From Rhizobium sp. C1 (GTDB taxonomy: Bacteria > Pseudomonadota > Alphaproteobacteria > Rhizobiales > Rhizobiaceae), in NCBI RefSeq assembly GCF_021026335.1, contig NZ_JAJNCY010000006.1, positions 62,001 to 126,000 of the forward strand: a DNA stretch of 64,000 bases, given 5' to 3'. Shown here piece by piece: positions 55,959 to 64,000 of the stretch (its first letter is position 1; each line of letters opens with the position of its first letter). The position numbers and the translations under genes are program-made. The notes below the pieces were generated by a model. The model was not told where the DNA came from, searched no databases, and was given only the letters and a program-made list of their open reading frames with translations.

Positions 55959-56333
55959 ATGGCGGACGACCGGGCGATTGCGCTCATTGCGCATGATCAG
56001 AAAAAGGCCGAAATGGCGGATTTTGCCGCCCGTCACGTGGAAATCCTGCAGCGCCATCGACTGGTCGCAACAGGAACCACCGGCGGCCGCATTCTTGAAG
56101 TCTGCCCGGACCTCAACCTGACGCGGCTCAAAAGCGGCCCGCTCGGCGGCGACCAGCAGATCGGCGCGTTGATTGCAACGGGTGAGATTTCCATGCTGAT
56201 TTTCTTCACCGATCCTTTGACGCCCCTGCCGCATGATGTAGATGTCAAGGCACTGACGCGGCTTGCGACCGTCTATGATGTTCCCATGGCGCTGAACCGC
56301 GCGACCGCCGAACTGCTGATCGATAAAATCTGA
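55959..56333 (+). CDS. mgsA: Methylglyoxal synthase
   Basis: MgsA turns dihydroxyacetone phosphate into methylglyoxal. The 124-residue protein has [11 protein letters not shown] at the start, GTTGGRI and the phosphate-binding [18 protein letters not shown], then [15 protein letters not shown] with the catalytic Asp. Length is typical for the short rhizobial form. The glucokinase gene follows 33 bases later, so the two are probably cotranscribed. Confidence 0.94.
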   Translation: MADDRAIALIAHDQKKAEMADFAARHVEILQRHRLVATGTTGGRILEVCPDLNLTRLKSGPLGGDQQIGALIATGEISMLIFFTDPLTPLPHDVDVKALTRLATVYDVPMALNRATAELLIDKI

Positions 56334-56366
56334 CCCGCCTGCCGGGATATGACGAGACTGTAAGAC

Positions 56367-57395
56367 ATGGCCAACCAGAACAACCACGACGCCACACTTC
56401 CATTCCCGATCCTGATTGGCGACATTGGCGGCACCAACGCCCGCTTCGCGCTTCTGGTCGATGCCTATGCGCAGCCGAAATTCTTCCCGAACGTCCACAC
56501 GGCCGATTTTCCGACGATGAACGAGGCGATCCAGGCAACGGTTCTCGACAAGACCTCCGTTCAGCCGCGCTCGGCCATCCTGGCCATTGCCGGCCCGATC
56601 CAGGGCGATGAAATCCCGCTGACCAATTGCCCCTGGGTCGTCAAGCCGAAGGAAATGATCTCGGACCTCGGCTTCAGTGACGTTCTGGTGATCAACGATT
56701 TCGAGGCGCAGGCGCTCGCTATAGCCTCTCTGGGCGAAAATGATCGCGAGCAGATCGGCGGCGGCGCAAGCCTGCCCTCGGCCTCGCGTGCCGTTCTCGG
56801 CCCGGGCACCGGTCTCGGCGTTGCCGGCCTCGTCCATGCCCAGCATGCCTGGATCCCGGTTCCGGGTGAGGGCGGCCATATCGATGTCGGCCCGCGCAGC
56901 GATCGCGATTATCAGCTCTTCCCGCATTACGACCCGATCGAAGGCCGCATCTCCGCCGAGCAGCTTCTCTGCGGTCGTGGTCTCGTCAACATCTATCACG
57001 CAGTCTGCAAGGTCGACGGCATCGAGCCGGTCCTGAAGACCCCGGCGGATGTCTCGACCGCAGCACTCTCGGCCGCGCCGGACCGTGCCGCCGCTGAAAC
57101 GCTGGAGCTTTTCTCGACCTATCTCGGCCGCGTCGCCGGCGACGTTGCGCTGATCTTCATGGCCAAGGGCGGCGTGTTCCTCGCCGGCGGCATTTCGCAA
57201 AAGATCATCCCGGCGCTGAAAGCCCCCGCCTTCCGCGCCGGCTTTGAGGACAAGGCGCCACACACGGCCATGATGCAGCAGATGCCGACCTATGTCGTCA
57301 CCCATCCGCAGGCCGCACTTTCGGGTCTTGCCGACTACGCCCGCGCGCCGGCCCGCTTCGGGCTCGCGTCCGATGGCCGCCACTGGCGCGGCTGA
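56367..57395 (+). CDS. glk: Glucokinase
   Basis: The 342-residue protein is a glk-type kinase of the hexokinase superfamily. It has the phosphate 1 motif [15 protein letters not shown] near residues 14-28, [15 protein letters not shown] with the catalytic Asp, [10 protein letters not shown] and the glucose-site [10 protein letters not shown]. It makes glucose-6-phosphate. It lies between mgsA and dapB; the gap to dapB is 75 bases. Confidence 0.95.
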   Translation: MANQNNHDATLPFPILIGDIGGTNARFALLVDAYAQPKFFPNVHTADFPTMNEAIQATVLDKTSVQPRSAILAIAGPIQGDEIPLTNCPWVVKPKEMISDLGFSDVLVINDFEAQALAIASLGENDREQIGGGASLPSASRAVLGPGTGLGVAGLVHAQHAWIPVPGEGGHIDVGPRSDRDYQLFPHYDPIEGRISAEQLLCGRGLVNIYHAVCKVDGIEPVLKTPADVSTAALSAAPDRAAAETLELFSTYLGRVAGDVALIFMAKGGVFLAGGISQKIIPALKAPAFRAGFEDKAPHTAMMQQMPTYVVTHPQAALSGLADYARAPARFGLASDGRHWRG

Positions 57396-57470
57396 TCCCG
57401 CCTTCGGCGTCTGGTCAAGGCCGCTTTGACTGGCTATAGAACAGGAAAACAGCGAAGGGACGGAAGCGCC

Positions 57471-58298
57471 ATGGACGACGGAATGGATATGCGGCTGGTG
57501 GTTGTCGGTGCGGCGGGCCGCATGGGGCAGACGCTGGTCAAAGCCATTCACGCCATGCCGGGCGTCACAGTCTCAGGCGCGATCGAGCGCCCCGGCTCCT
57601 TCGCGCTCGGCAAGGATATCGGCGAGATCGCCGGTTTGGGGCATCTGGGCGTCCCGGTCACTGACGATCCGCTGAAGGCCTTCGTCGCCGCAGACGGCGT
57701 CATCGATTTCACCACGCCTGCTGCGACCTGCGACTTCGCCGAACTCACCGCACAGGCGCGCATCGTCCACGTCATTGGCACGACCGGCCTGTCGGAAGAG
57801 GACGAGAAGAAGATCGCCGCCGCCGCCCGCCATGCCCGCATCGTCAAGTCCGGCAACATGAGCCTCGGCGTGAACCTGCTCGGCGTTCTGGTTCGTCAGG
57901 CGGCGAAGGCGCTGGACGCCGCCGGCTGGGATATCGAAGTGCTGGAAATGCACCACAAGCACAAGGTCGATGCCCCCTCCGGTACCGCCTATCTGCTCGG
58001 CCGCGAGGCTGCAAAGGGCAGGGGCGTCGAGCTGAAGGACAAGGCCGTCAAGGTCCGCGACGGCCTCACCGGCCCGCGCGAAGAGGGCACGATCGGGTTC
58101 GCGACGGTCCGTGGCGGCGGCGTGATCGGCGACCATTCGGTGATGTTTGCCAGCGAAAGCGAGATGATCACGCTGTCGCACCGCGCCACCGACCGCTCGC
58201 TCTTCGCCTCCGGCGCGCTGAAGTCGGCGCTCTGGGCGCGCGACAAGAAGCCCGGCCTTTATTCGACGCTCGACGTGCTCGGGCTGTCCGCTGACTGA
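57471..58298 (+). CDS. dapB: 4-hydroxy-tetrahydrodipicolinate reductase
   Basis: DapB acts in lysine and meso-diaminopimelate synthesis. The 275-residue protein has the NAD(P) motif [15 protein letters not shown] near residues 10-24, [21 protein letters not shown] and the substrate loop [15 protein letters not shown] near residues 160-174. The ATG at 57471 is chosen because AAGGGACGGAAG precedes it; the frame extends to 57426. It is followed 51 bases later by gpmA. Confidence 0.96.
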   Translation: MDDGMDMRLVVVGAAGRMGQTLVKAIHAMPGVTVSGAIERPGSFALGKDIGEIAGLGHLGVPVTDDPLKAFVAADGVIDFTTPAATCDFAELTAQARIVHVIGTTGLSEEDEKKIAAAARHARIVKSGNMSLGVNLLGVLVRQAAKALDAAGWDIEVLEMHHKHKVDAPSGTAYLLGREAAKGRGVELKDKAVKVRDGLTGPREEGTIGFATVRGGGVIGDHSVMFASESEMITLSHRATDRSLFASGALKSALWARDKKPGLYSTLDVLGLSAD

Positions 58299-58349
58299 TT
58301 TTTAAAACGGCTCGCTCTCGCGGGCCGATCTTTTGTGAGGAAGACGACG

Positions 58350-58985
58350 ATGAGTGGAACGCTTGTACTGGTACGCCATGGCCAGAGCGAATGGAACCTG
58401 AAGAACCTCTTCACCGGCTGGCGCGACCCGGATCTGACTGAGCTCGGCGTGCAGGAAGCCACCGCCGGCGCCAAGGCGCTCGCCGATTACGGCATCAAGT
58501 TCGACATCGCGTTTACCTCGGACCTCACCCGCGCGCAGAAGACCTGCAAGATCATCCTCGACGGCGTCGGCCAGCCGAATCTTGAAGTCATCAAGGATCA
58601 GGCGCTCAACGAACGCGACTACGGCGACCTCTCCGGCCTCAACAAGGACGACGCCCGCGCCAAGTGGGGCGAAGAGCAGGTCCATATCTGGCGCCGCTCC
58701 TATGACGTTCCGCCGCCGGGCGGCGAAAGCCTCAAGGACACCGGCGCCCGCGTCTGGCCCTATTACATGACCGAAATCCTCCCGCGCGTGCTGCGTGGCG
58801 AAAAGGTGCTGGTGGCCGCCCACGGCAATTCGCTCCGCTCCCTCCTCATGGTCCTCGACCGCCTCGACTCGACCAAGATCCTCGGCGTGAACCTCGCGAC
58901 CGGCGTTCCGATGGTCTACAAGCTGAACGCGGACTCGACGGTGGCTTCGAAGGAAGTGCTGGGCGATATGTCCGGGGCGCATTGA
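58350..58985 (+). CDS. gpmA: 2,3-bisphosphoglycerate-dependent phosphoglycerate mutase
   Basis: The 211-residue enzyme interconverts 3- and 2-phosphoglycerate. [18 protein letters not shown] near the N-terminus has the phosphohistidine, and [18 protein letters not shown] and [11 protein letters not shown] complete the site. It is the short form usual in alphaproteobacteria. GAGGAAG precedes the ATG at 58350; the GTG at 58335 is less likely. Confidence 0.96.
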   Translation: MSGTLVLVRHGQSEWNLKNLFTGWRDPDLTELGVQEATAGAKALADYGIKFDIAFTSDLTRAQKTCKIILDGVGQPNLEVIKDQALNERDYGDLSGLNKDDARAKWGEEQVHIWRRSYDVPPPGGESLKDTGARVWPYYMTEILPRVLRGEKVLVAAHGNSLRSLLMVLDRLDSTKILGVNLATGVPMVYKLNADSTVASKEVLGDMSGAH

Positions 58986-59010
58986 ATTCAGAAACGAGCC
59001 TGCTGCAACA

Positions 59011-59043
59011 GACATACCTTGCCAATCTTTGCCAAGGTATGTC
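59011..59043. repeat. Inverted repeat after gpmA
   Basis: GACATACCTTG (59011-59021) and CAAGGTATGTC (59033-59043) form a perfect 11-base dyad with an 11-base loop. There is no T run, so it is either a weak transcription end of gpmA or a binding site upstream of the parD gene. Confidence 0.55.
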
Positions 59044-59045
59044 AT

Positions 59046-59072
59046 CCTCGCTTCGACATAACTGAAGCGAGG
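59046..59072. promoter_or_regulatory. Dyad just upstream of parD
   Basis: CCTCGCTTC (59046-59054) and GAAGCGAGG (59064-59072) form a perfect 9-base dyad that ends eight bases before the parD ATG and includes its ribosome binding site (GAGG). ParD antitoxins repress their own promoter, so this dyad may be an operator or a translation-blocking hairpin. Confidence 0.45.
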
Positions 59073-59080
59073 TTTCTCCT

Positions 59081-59326
59081 ATGGCGACGATGAATGTCTC
59101 TCTGCCTGATCCGATGAAAGAATGGGTCGAAGGGCAGGCTCAATCGGGGCGCTATGCCAATGCCAGCGATTATGTACGCGATTTGATACGCAGGGATCAG
59201 GAGCGCGCCGACAAGATCAGCGCGATGCAGCGCTTTGTCGATGAAGGCTTGGCAAGCGGCATCGGCGAGCGGACGCGTGACGAACTTTTTGAAGCGGCCC
59301 TAAAGAGTGGCGGCGAGGCTCGCTGA
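59081..59326 (+). CDS. parD: ParD-like ribbon-helix-helix antitoxin
   Basis: The 81-residue protein has the ParD start with MNVSLPDPMKEWVEGQAQSGRYANASDYVRDLIRRD, a ribbon-helix-helix DNA-binding part, and a flexible C-terminal half that would wrap the toxin. It neutralises ParE and represses the pair. The toxin gene begins three bases after its stop. Confidence 0.94.
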   Translation: MATMNVSLPDPMKEWVEGQAQSGRYANASDYVRDLIRRDQERADKISAMQRFVDEGLASGIGERTRDELFEAALKSGGEAR

Positions 59327-59329
59327 CCC

Positions 59330-59629
59330 ATGAAAATCGGCTTCCGTCTTTCCGTCGAAGCTGAAAACGATATCCTCGACATCGCGCGTAATGGCGCTTT
59401 GCTCTTCGGCAATGCGCAGGCACGCAAATATCATAATGCACTTTTTTCCGTCTTTCAGTTGCTTTCGCAATACCCGCAAATGGCCCGACTGAGGTATGAA
59501 ATTAGCCCGCCTGTACGCATCCATCCGTTTCGTGCCCATTTGGTTATCTATAGAGAAGAATTGGACGGGGGTATTCTGATTATACGCGTTCGTCACGGAC
59601 ACGAGGACTGGGCAGGCGAGGCTTTCTGA
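59330..59629 (+). CDS. parE: ParE-like toxin
   Basis: The 99-residue protein has the RelE/ParE fold pattern: GFRLSVEAENDILDIARN at the start, LLSQYPQMARLRYEI in the middle, and RIHPFRAHLVIYREEL and ILIIRVRHGHEDW at the end. ParE toxins poison DNA gyrase. It forms a pair with parD and is followed 31 bases later by a disrupted antitoxin-like gene. Confidence 0.93.
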   Translation: MKIGFRLSVEAENDILDIARNGALLFGNAQARKYHNALFSVFQLLSQYPQMARLRYEISPPVRIHPFRAHLVIYREELDGGILIIRVRHGHEDWAGEAF

Positions 59630-59660
59630 ATGTGCACCTCTTCGGATCTGGAGGACTATC

Positions 59661-59962
59661 ATGGCGCTTAAGATGCACAGCTCGCTTGCAGTCAATGTCG
59701 GCGAATGGCTGAAACAGAGGTCGTGGAGCCGGCTGGCCTTTCCGTCACGGCGCTCGCCGATCATTTCGGCGTTTCGCGGCAGGCTTTGAGCACCCTTTTG
59801 AATGGCAACGCCAAACTCTCCGCCGATATGGCGATCCGCTTTGAAAAGGCGTTCGGTCTGAAGGCAGAGACACTTTTGAAGATGCAGGCGACGCATGATC
59901 TTGCTGAGGCTCGGCTGCACGAAGGCGAGATAAATGTGAAGCCGCTGTCGAAGGCAGCTTGA
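59661..59962 (+). pseudogene. Frameshifted HigA-like antitoxin
   Basis: The gene starts at ATG 59661 with GGAGGA eight bases upstream and reads MALKMHSSLAVNVGEWLK, the usual HigA N-terminus, then leaves the family and stops at 59787-59789. From about 59714 the -1 frame continues TEVVEPAGLSVTALADHFGV and SRQALSTLLNGNAKLSADMA to 59962, the helix-turn-helix part. A loss of one A near 59712-59714 explains it. An ATG at 59705 in the second frame has no ribosome binding site. No HigB toxin lies beside it. Confidence 0.8.
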
Positions 59963-59978
59963 GACATAAGGGAAAGCC

Positions 59979-60860
59979 TCAGGCCTTCCCTGCCTCCCAG
60001 CCCAGCATCGCCCGCTTTCTTGTCAGACCCCAGTGATAGCCCGTCAGCGCGCCGGATTTCCCGAGCGCCCGGTGGCATGGCACCACGAAGGAGATCGGGT
60101 TCGCCCCCACCGCAGCGCCCACCGCGCGGCTGGCCGTCGGCTGGCCGATATGGCCGGCGATGGAGGAATAGGTGACGGCGCGGCCCATGGGGATCTTGAG
60201 CAGCTGTTCCCAGACGCGGATCTGGAAATCCGTACCGATGAGGACGACGCGCAGCGGCTCTTCCTGCCGCCAGCGCTTCGCGTCGAAGATGCGCGCCGCA
60301 TAGGGCGCGGTCGCTGCACTGTCTTCGACATAGCGCGCATTCGGCCAGCGCCGCGCCATGTCTTCGAAAGCCTCCCGCTCGCCGCCCTCGTCCGAAAAGG
60401 CGAGACCGGATAGTCCGCGGGGCGTCACCATGACAAGCGCGATCCCGAACGGGGAAGGGTGGAAACCATAGCGGATTTCAAGCCCCGCGCCCTTCGCCTT
60501 CCATTCCCCCGGCGACATGGCCTCATGCGTCACGAAGAGATCGTGCAGCCGGCTCGGACCGGAAAGGCCGACTTCCAGAGACGTATCGAGCAGCGGAAGC
60601 CCTTCGTTTCCCAGAAGCCGCTTGGCATGATCCAGCGTCACGGCCTGCAGAAAGGCCTTGGGTGACAAGCCCGCCCAACGGGTAAAGGTCTTCTGCAATT
60701 GCGTGGGAGACTGGCCGAGTTCGCCGGCGATGGTCTCCAGCGAAGGCTGCGCTTGATAGTCTTCCGTCAGCAGTTCGATCACGCGGCAGACCGTGTCATA
60801 ATCGGAATCCTCCGGCGTGATGTCGCGGGCAAGGGCGGTGTCGAATTGGGCGAGTGTCAT
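59979..60860 (-). CDS. Ada-like methylated-DNA--cysteine methyltransferase
   Basis: The 293-residue protein combines an AraC-type helix-turn-helix (about residues 20-110, with LETIAGELGQSPTQLQKTF) and a C-terminal O6-alkylguanine transferase with FVVPCHRALGKSG, the Cys being the methyl acceptor, near residue 257. The N-terminal zinc/phosphotriester domain of E. coli Ada is missing, as in many rhizobial relatives. It repairs alkylated guanine and may control its own gene. Start at ATG 60860 is used. Confidence 0.93.
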   Translation of the reverse strand: MTLAQFDTALARDITPEDSDYDTVCRVIELLTEDYQAQPSLETIAGELGQSPTQLQKTFTRWAGLSPKAFLQAVTLDHAKRLLGNEGLPLLDTSLEVGLSGPSRLHDLFVTHEAMSPGEWKAKGAGLEIRYGFHPSPFGIALVMVTPRGLSGLAFSDEGGEREAFEDMARRWPNARYVEDSAATAPYAARIFDAKRWRQEEPLRVVLIGTDFQIRVWEQLLKIPMGRAVTYSSIAGHIGQPTASRAVGAAVGANPISFVVPCHRALGKSGALTGYHWGLTRKRAMLGWEAGKA

Positions 60861-60945
60861 GGTGGTTCTCCTTGCCCTTATCGATATCGCCGTTGACGGT
60901 CGCTCTCCACCCGTTTCTTGCGCAAAGTGGCCGCTGGCCACAAGG

Positions 60946-61458
60946 TCAGATCCGCTGCTTGACCGTCGCCAGAGCCTGGGTCAACTCACTGGCCAGACGC
61001 TCGCGCGCCTCCGGATAGAGGAATTCGCCGAACGGCGTCTCGCGGCCCTGTCCGGCAACGCGCATCGAGGTGATACCGATCTCCGGATGGCGGGCGATCT
61101 TGAGCTTCGTCCAGAACGGATTGTAGCGCGCCTCGCGCACCAGGCCGTTCGGCGCGATCTTCCTGATGGTGAGGTCGAGGCGGGAGAGGCGGATCTGTTC
61201 ACGCGCCAGCGCCGCGCGATAGTTCAGCCAAAAGGCGCCATAGAGCAGGACGAAATCGAGCCCGAAGAAGAGCATGATCGGCCAGGCGCCGACAGTCATG
61301 AAGAAGAGTACATGCACGAGGCTCAATGCGCTAGTGATGGCGAAGAGAATGCGGAAGCCTTTGCGCCCCAGCGAGCGATGCGGAACAAGCTCGGTTTCAT
61401 ATACCGGGCGCTCGCTCAAGCCCTCTTTCAGGCCCATCGTGCCGTTGCCATCGCTCAT
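60946..61458 (-). CDS. DUF2244 family membrane protein
   Basis: The 170-residue protein has two adjacent membrane helices (about residues 38-58 and 60-80, with SALSLVHVLFFMTVGAWPIMLFFGLDFVLLYGAFWL) followed by a strand-rich cytoplasmic domain with IRLSRLDLTIRKIAPNG and PFGEFLYPEARERLA. This is the DUF2244 layout; its function is unknown. The start (61458) is on top of a start of the divergent nth frame; the ATG at 61437 is a possible internal start. Confidence 0.85.
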   Translation of the reverse strand: MSDGNGTMGLKEGLSERPVYETELVPHRSLGRKGFRILFAITSALSLVHVLFFMTVGAWPIMLFFGLDFVLLYGAFWLNYRAALAREQIRLSRLDLTIRKIAPNGLVREARYNPFWTKLKIARHPEIGITSMRVAGQGRETPFGEFLYPEARERLASELTQALATVKQRI

Positions 61459-61480
61459 GGCCCATGATTATAGGGGAAGC

Positions 61481-62242
61481 ATGAAAAACGGAAAGAAGAA
61501 TTCGCAAACGTCAAGCCGGACAAAGGGTCGCGCCAAACGCGTGAAGACCGCCTATACGCAGGATGAACTGCGCGAAATCTTCCGCCGCTTTTCCGTCCAG
61601 CGGCCGGAGCCGAAGGGCGAGCTGGAACATGTGAACCCGTTCACTCTGGTCGTCGCCGTGGCACTCTCCGCGCAGGCGACCGACGCGGGCGTCAACAAGG
61701 CAACGCGCGCGCTGTTCAAGATCGCCGATACGCCGCAGAAGATGCTCGATCTCGGCGAGGAGAAGGTCCGTGATTACATCAAGACGATCGGGCTCTATCG
61801 CAACAAGGCGAAGAACGTCATCGCGCTCTCGCAGAAGCTGATCGAGGATTTCGGCGGCGAAGTGCCGAAGACGCGGGAAGAGCTGATCACGCTGCCCGGC
61901 GTCGGGCGCAAGACGGCGAATGTCGTCATGTCCATGGCCTTCGGCATTCCGACCATGGCGGTCGACACGCATGTCTTTCGCATCGCCAATCGCTTGGGCC
62001 TCGCGCCCGGCAAGACGCCGGATGAAGTCGAGGAAAACCTTCTCAAGGTCATTCCGGATGAGTATCTCTTCCATGCCCATCACTGGCTGATCCTGCATGG
62101 GCGCTACACCTGCAAGGCGCGCAAGCCGGAATGTCAGCTCTGCGTGATCGCCGATATCTGCAAGTCGGCGGAGAAGACCAATGCGGTTCCGGCGGAGCTC
62201 AAGGAGCTGCCGCCGCAATTCTCCGACGAGCCTGTTATCTGA
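61481..62242 (+). CDS. nth: Endonuclease III
   Basis: Nth removes oxidised pyrimidines and nicks the abasic site. The 253-residue protein has a basic N-terminal extension of about 30 residues, VVAVALSAQATDAGVNKATRAL, the helix-hairpin-helix LPGVGRKTANVVMSMAFG with the catalytic Lys, VDTHVFRIANRLGL with the catalytic Asp, and the iron-sulfur cluster C-x6-C-x2-C-x5-C (CKARKPECQLCVIADIC). AGGGGAA precedes the ATG at 61481. It overlaps the convergent EI24 gene by eight bases. Confidence 0.96.
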   Translation: MKNGKKNSQTSSRTKGRAKRVKTAYTQDELREIFRRFSVQRPEPKGELEHVNPFTLVVAVALSAQATDAGVNKATRALFKIADTPQKMLDLGEEKVRDYIKTIGLYRNKAKNVIALSQKLIEDFGGEVPKTREELITLPGVGRKTANVVMSMAFGIPTMAVDTHVFRIANRLGLAPGKTPDEVEENLLKVIPDEYLFHAHHWLILHGRYTCKARKPECQLCVIADICKSAEKTNAVPAELKELPPQFSDEPVI

Positions 62243-62957
62243 AGGCCGGGTCGCGCGCCGAAATCATCTTGTGCAGATGCACCATCAGCCCCGCCGCAAA
62301 GAGCGGCGTCAGCAGGTTGAGGATCGGGATCGCCAGGAAGAGCGCGATGGCAAAACCGCCGAAGAGGACGGTCTGCCAGTGCTTGGAGCGGAAATCCCGC
62401 GCCGCCTGTGGCGAACGGAAGCGCATGGCGGCGAACTCGAAGAATTCGCGCCCAAGCAGATAGCCGTTGACGAGGAAGAAGGCGATGAGGTTCACGCCGG
62501 GGATCAGAAGCAGGAACAGCGCGAAGATGTTGCCGACGATCACGATGCCGAGGAAGCGTACCGCGGAGACAAGCGACTCGCCGAGTGGCATGGCGACGCC
62601 CGGCACATCATTCGGATAGTCGCGCTTTTCGACCACCTCGGCGACGTCATCCAGGAAGAACCCTGCGATCACGGCCGTGACCGGCGAGATCAGCAGGGCA
62701 AGCCCCAGCGCCAGCCCGATACTGGCGAGAATGCCGAAGACGAAACTCAGCCAGCCGGCCCATTCGGGAATACCGGGAACGAACTGGTCGATCCAGGGCA
62801 GAGCGAGCCAGATGAACAGGTTGCGCAGCAGGATCCAGAGAACGATCAGTGCGAGAAGCGTCAGCCCCAGCACCTTCCAGAAGACGCTACGCGTCTCCTT
62901 CGCAAAGAGGTTTGCGAGCGCCAGGCGGGCAGCGTCCATCACCATGTTGGTCTCCAT
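62235..62957 (-). CDS. EI24/CysZ-like membrane protein
   Basis: The 240-residue protein has four to six membrane helices, including VLGLTLLALIVLWILLRNLF, SIGLALGLALLISPVTAVIA, FLGIVIVGNIFALFLLLIPG and FGGFAIALFLAIPILNLLTP. The pattern fits the EI24/CysZ group, of which CysZ is a sulfate transporter; the substrate here is not clear. Start at 62957 or the next Met (62945 or 62939). No cys genes lie beside it. Confidence 0.85.
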   Translation of the reverse strand: METNMVMDAARLALANLFAKETRSVFWKVLGLTLLALIVLWILLRNLFIWLALPWIDQFVPGIPEWAGWLSFVFGILASIGLALGLALLISPVTAVIAGFFLDDVAEVVEKRDYPNDVPGVAMPLGESLVSAVRFLGIVIVGNIFALFLLLIPGVNLIAFFLVNGYLLGREFFEFAAMRFRSPQAARDFRSKHWQTVLFGGFAIALFLAIPILNLLTPLFAAGLMVHLHKMISARDPAFR

Positions 62958-63028
62958 GCCGGGAAATCCGGTGGGAGAAATGTAGGCGCTGTCCCCATCC
63001 CCGCCAAGTGCTGCAGTGCAGCAAGAGC

Positions 63029-63847
63029 TCAGTATTTGGCCGGCGAGGGGTCGCGTTTGGCGATCTCGTAGTCTTCGTTATGCACCTGCAGTCCGTGTTC
63101 CGTCGTCACGACGATGCCATAGGCGCCCGGTTCATCGACCGAAAGCGAGGCGTCGGGCATGTCGAAAGGCATCGGCTGCTGATGCACCGGGCTCTTGAAG
63201 ATGGAGTAGGGAATGCCGCGATGCGATCCATTGATCGTACGGTGGACATGGCCGGCGAAGATGTGGCGCACATTGCCGTGAGCCTCCACCAGATCGTAGA
63301 AATCGCCCTCGTTGATCAGCTTGATCAGGTCCATGCCGGTAAAGCCGGTCTTGTGCGGCGGATGGTGCAGGAAGATCAGCACGGGCTTGTTCGCCGCCTT
63401 GGCCGATTTCAGCTCGGTTTCCAGCCAGCGCATCCGCTTGTTGCAGAGGAAGCCGGCATGTGTGATCGGGTATTCGTAGGGCGGCGCGAAGAGCGAATCG
63501 AGGATCAGCGCGCGGCAGTCGGCAAAGTCGAGGGCACGCTGCACGAAGCCGTTTTCGTCGACAGCGGTGTCGGTGAAGACGGAAAGAAAGTTGTCCCGCT
63601 GGTCGTGGTTGCCGACCGCGAGATAAAGCGGCGGCTTGAGCTGGTCGAGCAGCGTCTTCAGCCGCGCATAGGATACGACATCGCCATGATGGGTCAGATC
63701 GCCGGTCACGATCACGCCATCGGCGTCGGGGTGATAGGCATTCACATGCGCGATGCCGGTTTCCAGCCGCTTGAAGGGGTCGAGGCCGATAATGGTCTCG
63801 CCTTCCGGCACCATGTGGAGGTCGGTGAAAACAATCAGTTTGGTCAT
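63029..63847 (-). CDS. Calcineurin-like phosphodiesterase (CpdA/GpdQ type)
   Basis: The 272-residue protein has all five metallophosphoesterase motifs in order: FTDLHMV near the start, VTGDLTHHGD, AVGNHDQRDNF, FLHHPPHKTG and IFAGHVHRTI. Relatives hydrolyse cAMP or glycerophosphodiesters; the spacing fits a class III phosphodiesterase. The ATG at 63847 is used; the frame runs up to 63967 without family likeness. It stands alone at the window end, with 153 bases of no clear content after it. Confidence 0.92.
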   Translation of the reverse strand: MTKLIVFTDLHMVPEGETIIGLDPFKRLETGIAHVNAYHPDADGVIVTGDLTHHGDVVSYARLKTLLDQLKPPLYLAVGNHDQRDNFLSVFTDTAVDENGFVQRALDFADCRALILDSLFAPPYEYPITHAGFLCNKRMRWLETELKSAKAANKPVLIFLHHPPHKTGFTGMDLIKLINEGDFYDLVEAHGNVRHIFAGHVHRTINGSHRGIPYSIFKSPVHQQPMPFDMPDASLSVDEPGAYGIVVTTEHGLQVHNEDYEIAKRDPSPAKY

Positions 63848-64000
63848 GAAATCAACTCGTTCGGGATGTTCTGGCCTGAGACATTCGGCCAGCGAGAATC
63901 TGGCGGGACTGTCGCTTCCGGCGCGCCCTTCGTCAAGCGCCGAACCGCAGTTTTGCGGCACGTTCATTGATTGGCGTGGGGCTGGGCGCTCCGCCGACCC

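Noticed and set aside
59705-59962. HigA-like antitoxin starting at ATG 59705
   Set aside because: It has no ribosome binding site and lacks the conserved N-terminus, which is present just upstream in the other frame behind a good ribosome binding site. A frameshift explains both better.

Overview
The window is a stretch of alphaproteobacterial chromosome, almost certainly from the Rhizobiaceae (Rhizobium/Agrobacterium group). The support is the high GC content, rhizobial intergenic mosaic repeats, the gene order of the Tad/Flp pilus locus (as in Agrobacterium ctp), the mgsA-glk-dapB-gpmA run, and the type of the yejABEF and purine nucleoside ABC transporter genes. No rRNA, prophage, insertion sequence or CRISPR array was seen. 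One tRNA gene, tRNA-Ser(GGA), is present.

Layout. 0-9 kb: SnoaL-like protein, a GNAT acetyltransferase beside a nitrilase-family hydrolase, a LysR regulator divergent from an old-yellow-enzyme reductase, DoxX, lepA, then an AT-rich gap before an undecaprenyl-phosphate sugar transferase, and a YbaK-type tRNA deacylase. 9-18 kb: an AsnC/Lrp regulator, an Rrf2 regulator with a four-cysteine cluster next to an FAD/NAD(P) oxidoreductase, a chemoreceptor remnant, the membrane PQQ glucose dehydrogenase gcd with a coupled 46-residue membrane peptide, a cysteine-rich copper-storage-like protein, tRNA-Ser and msrA. 18-30 kb: nucleoside salvage. A BMP-family binding protein, ATPase and two permeases import nucleosides; cdd, a trimeric-type purine nucleoside phosphorylase, deoC and deoA follow in one tightly packed operon; upp, add and deoB lie nearby on the other strand. 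30-43 kb: a complete Tad pilus locus. pilA stands alone with its own terminator, cpaA-cpaF-tadB-tadC run forward, tadD is convergent, and two TadE/G-like pseudopilins plus a secretin-N-domain protein are on the opposite strand.

43-64 kb: an M17 aminopeptidase, cytochrome b561, a MarR and NlpC/P60 pair, a hydroxyacid dehydrogenase, the yejABEF peptide/muropeptide importer interrupted by a PIN-type toxin-antitoxin pair, mepA endopeptidase, mgsA, glk, dapB and gpmA, a parDE pair followed by a frameshifted higA-like antitoxin, an Ada-like O6-alkylguanine methyltransferase, nth, a CysZ-like membrane protein and a metallophosphoesterase.

Most of the window is conserved housekeeping or well-known accessory function. 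The parts most worth a second look are the toxin-antitoxin pair inside the yej operon, the broken higA after parDE, TTAA-N7-TTAA (CtrA-type) boxes before pilA and before an unannotated 37-residue membrane peptide, several small membrane-protein genes (37, 46 and 49 residues), and the Rrf2/flavoprotein unit. I found no single clearly unprecedented system.
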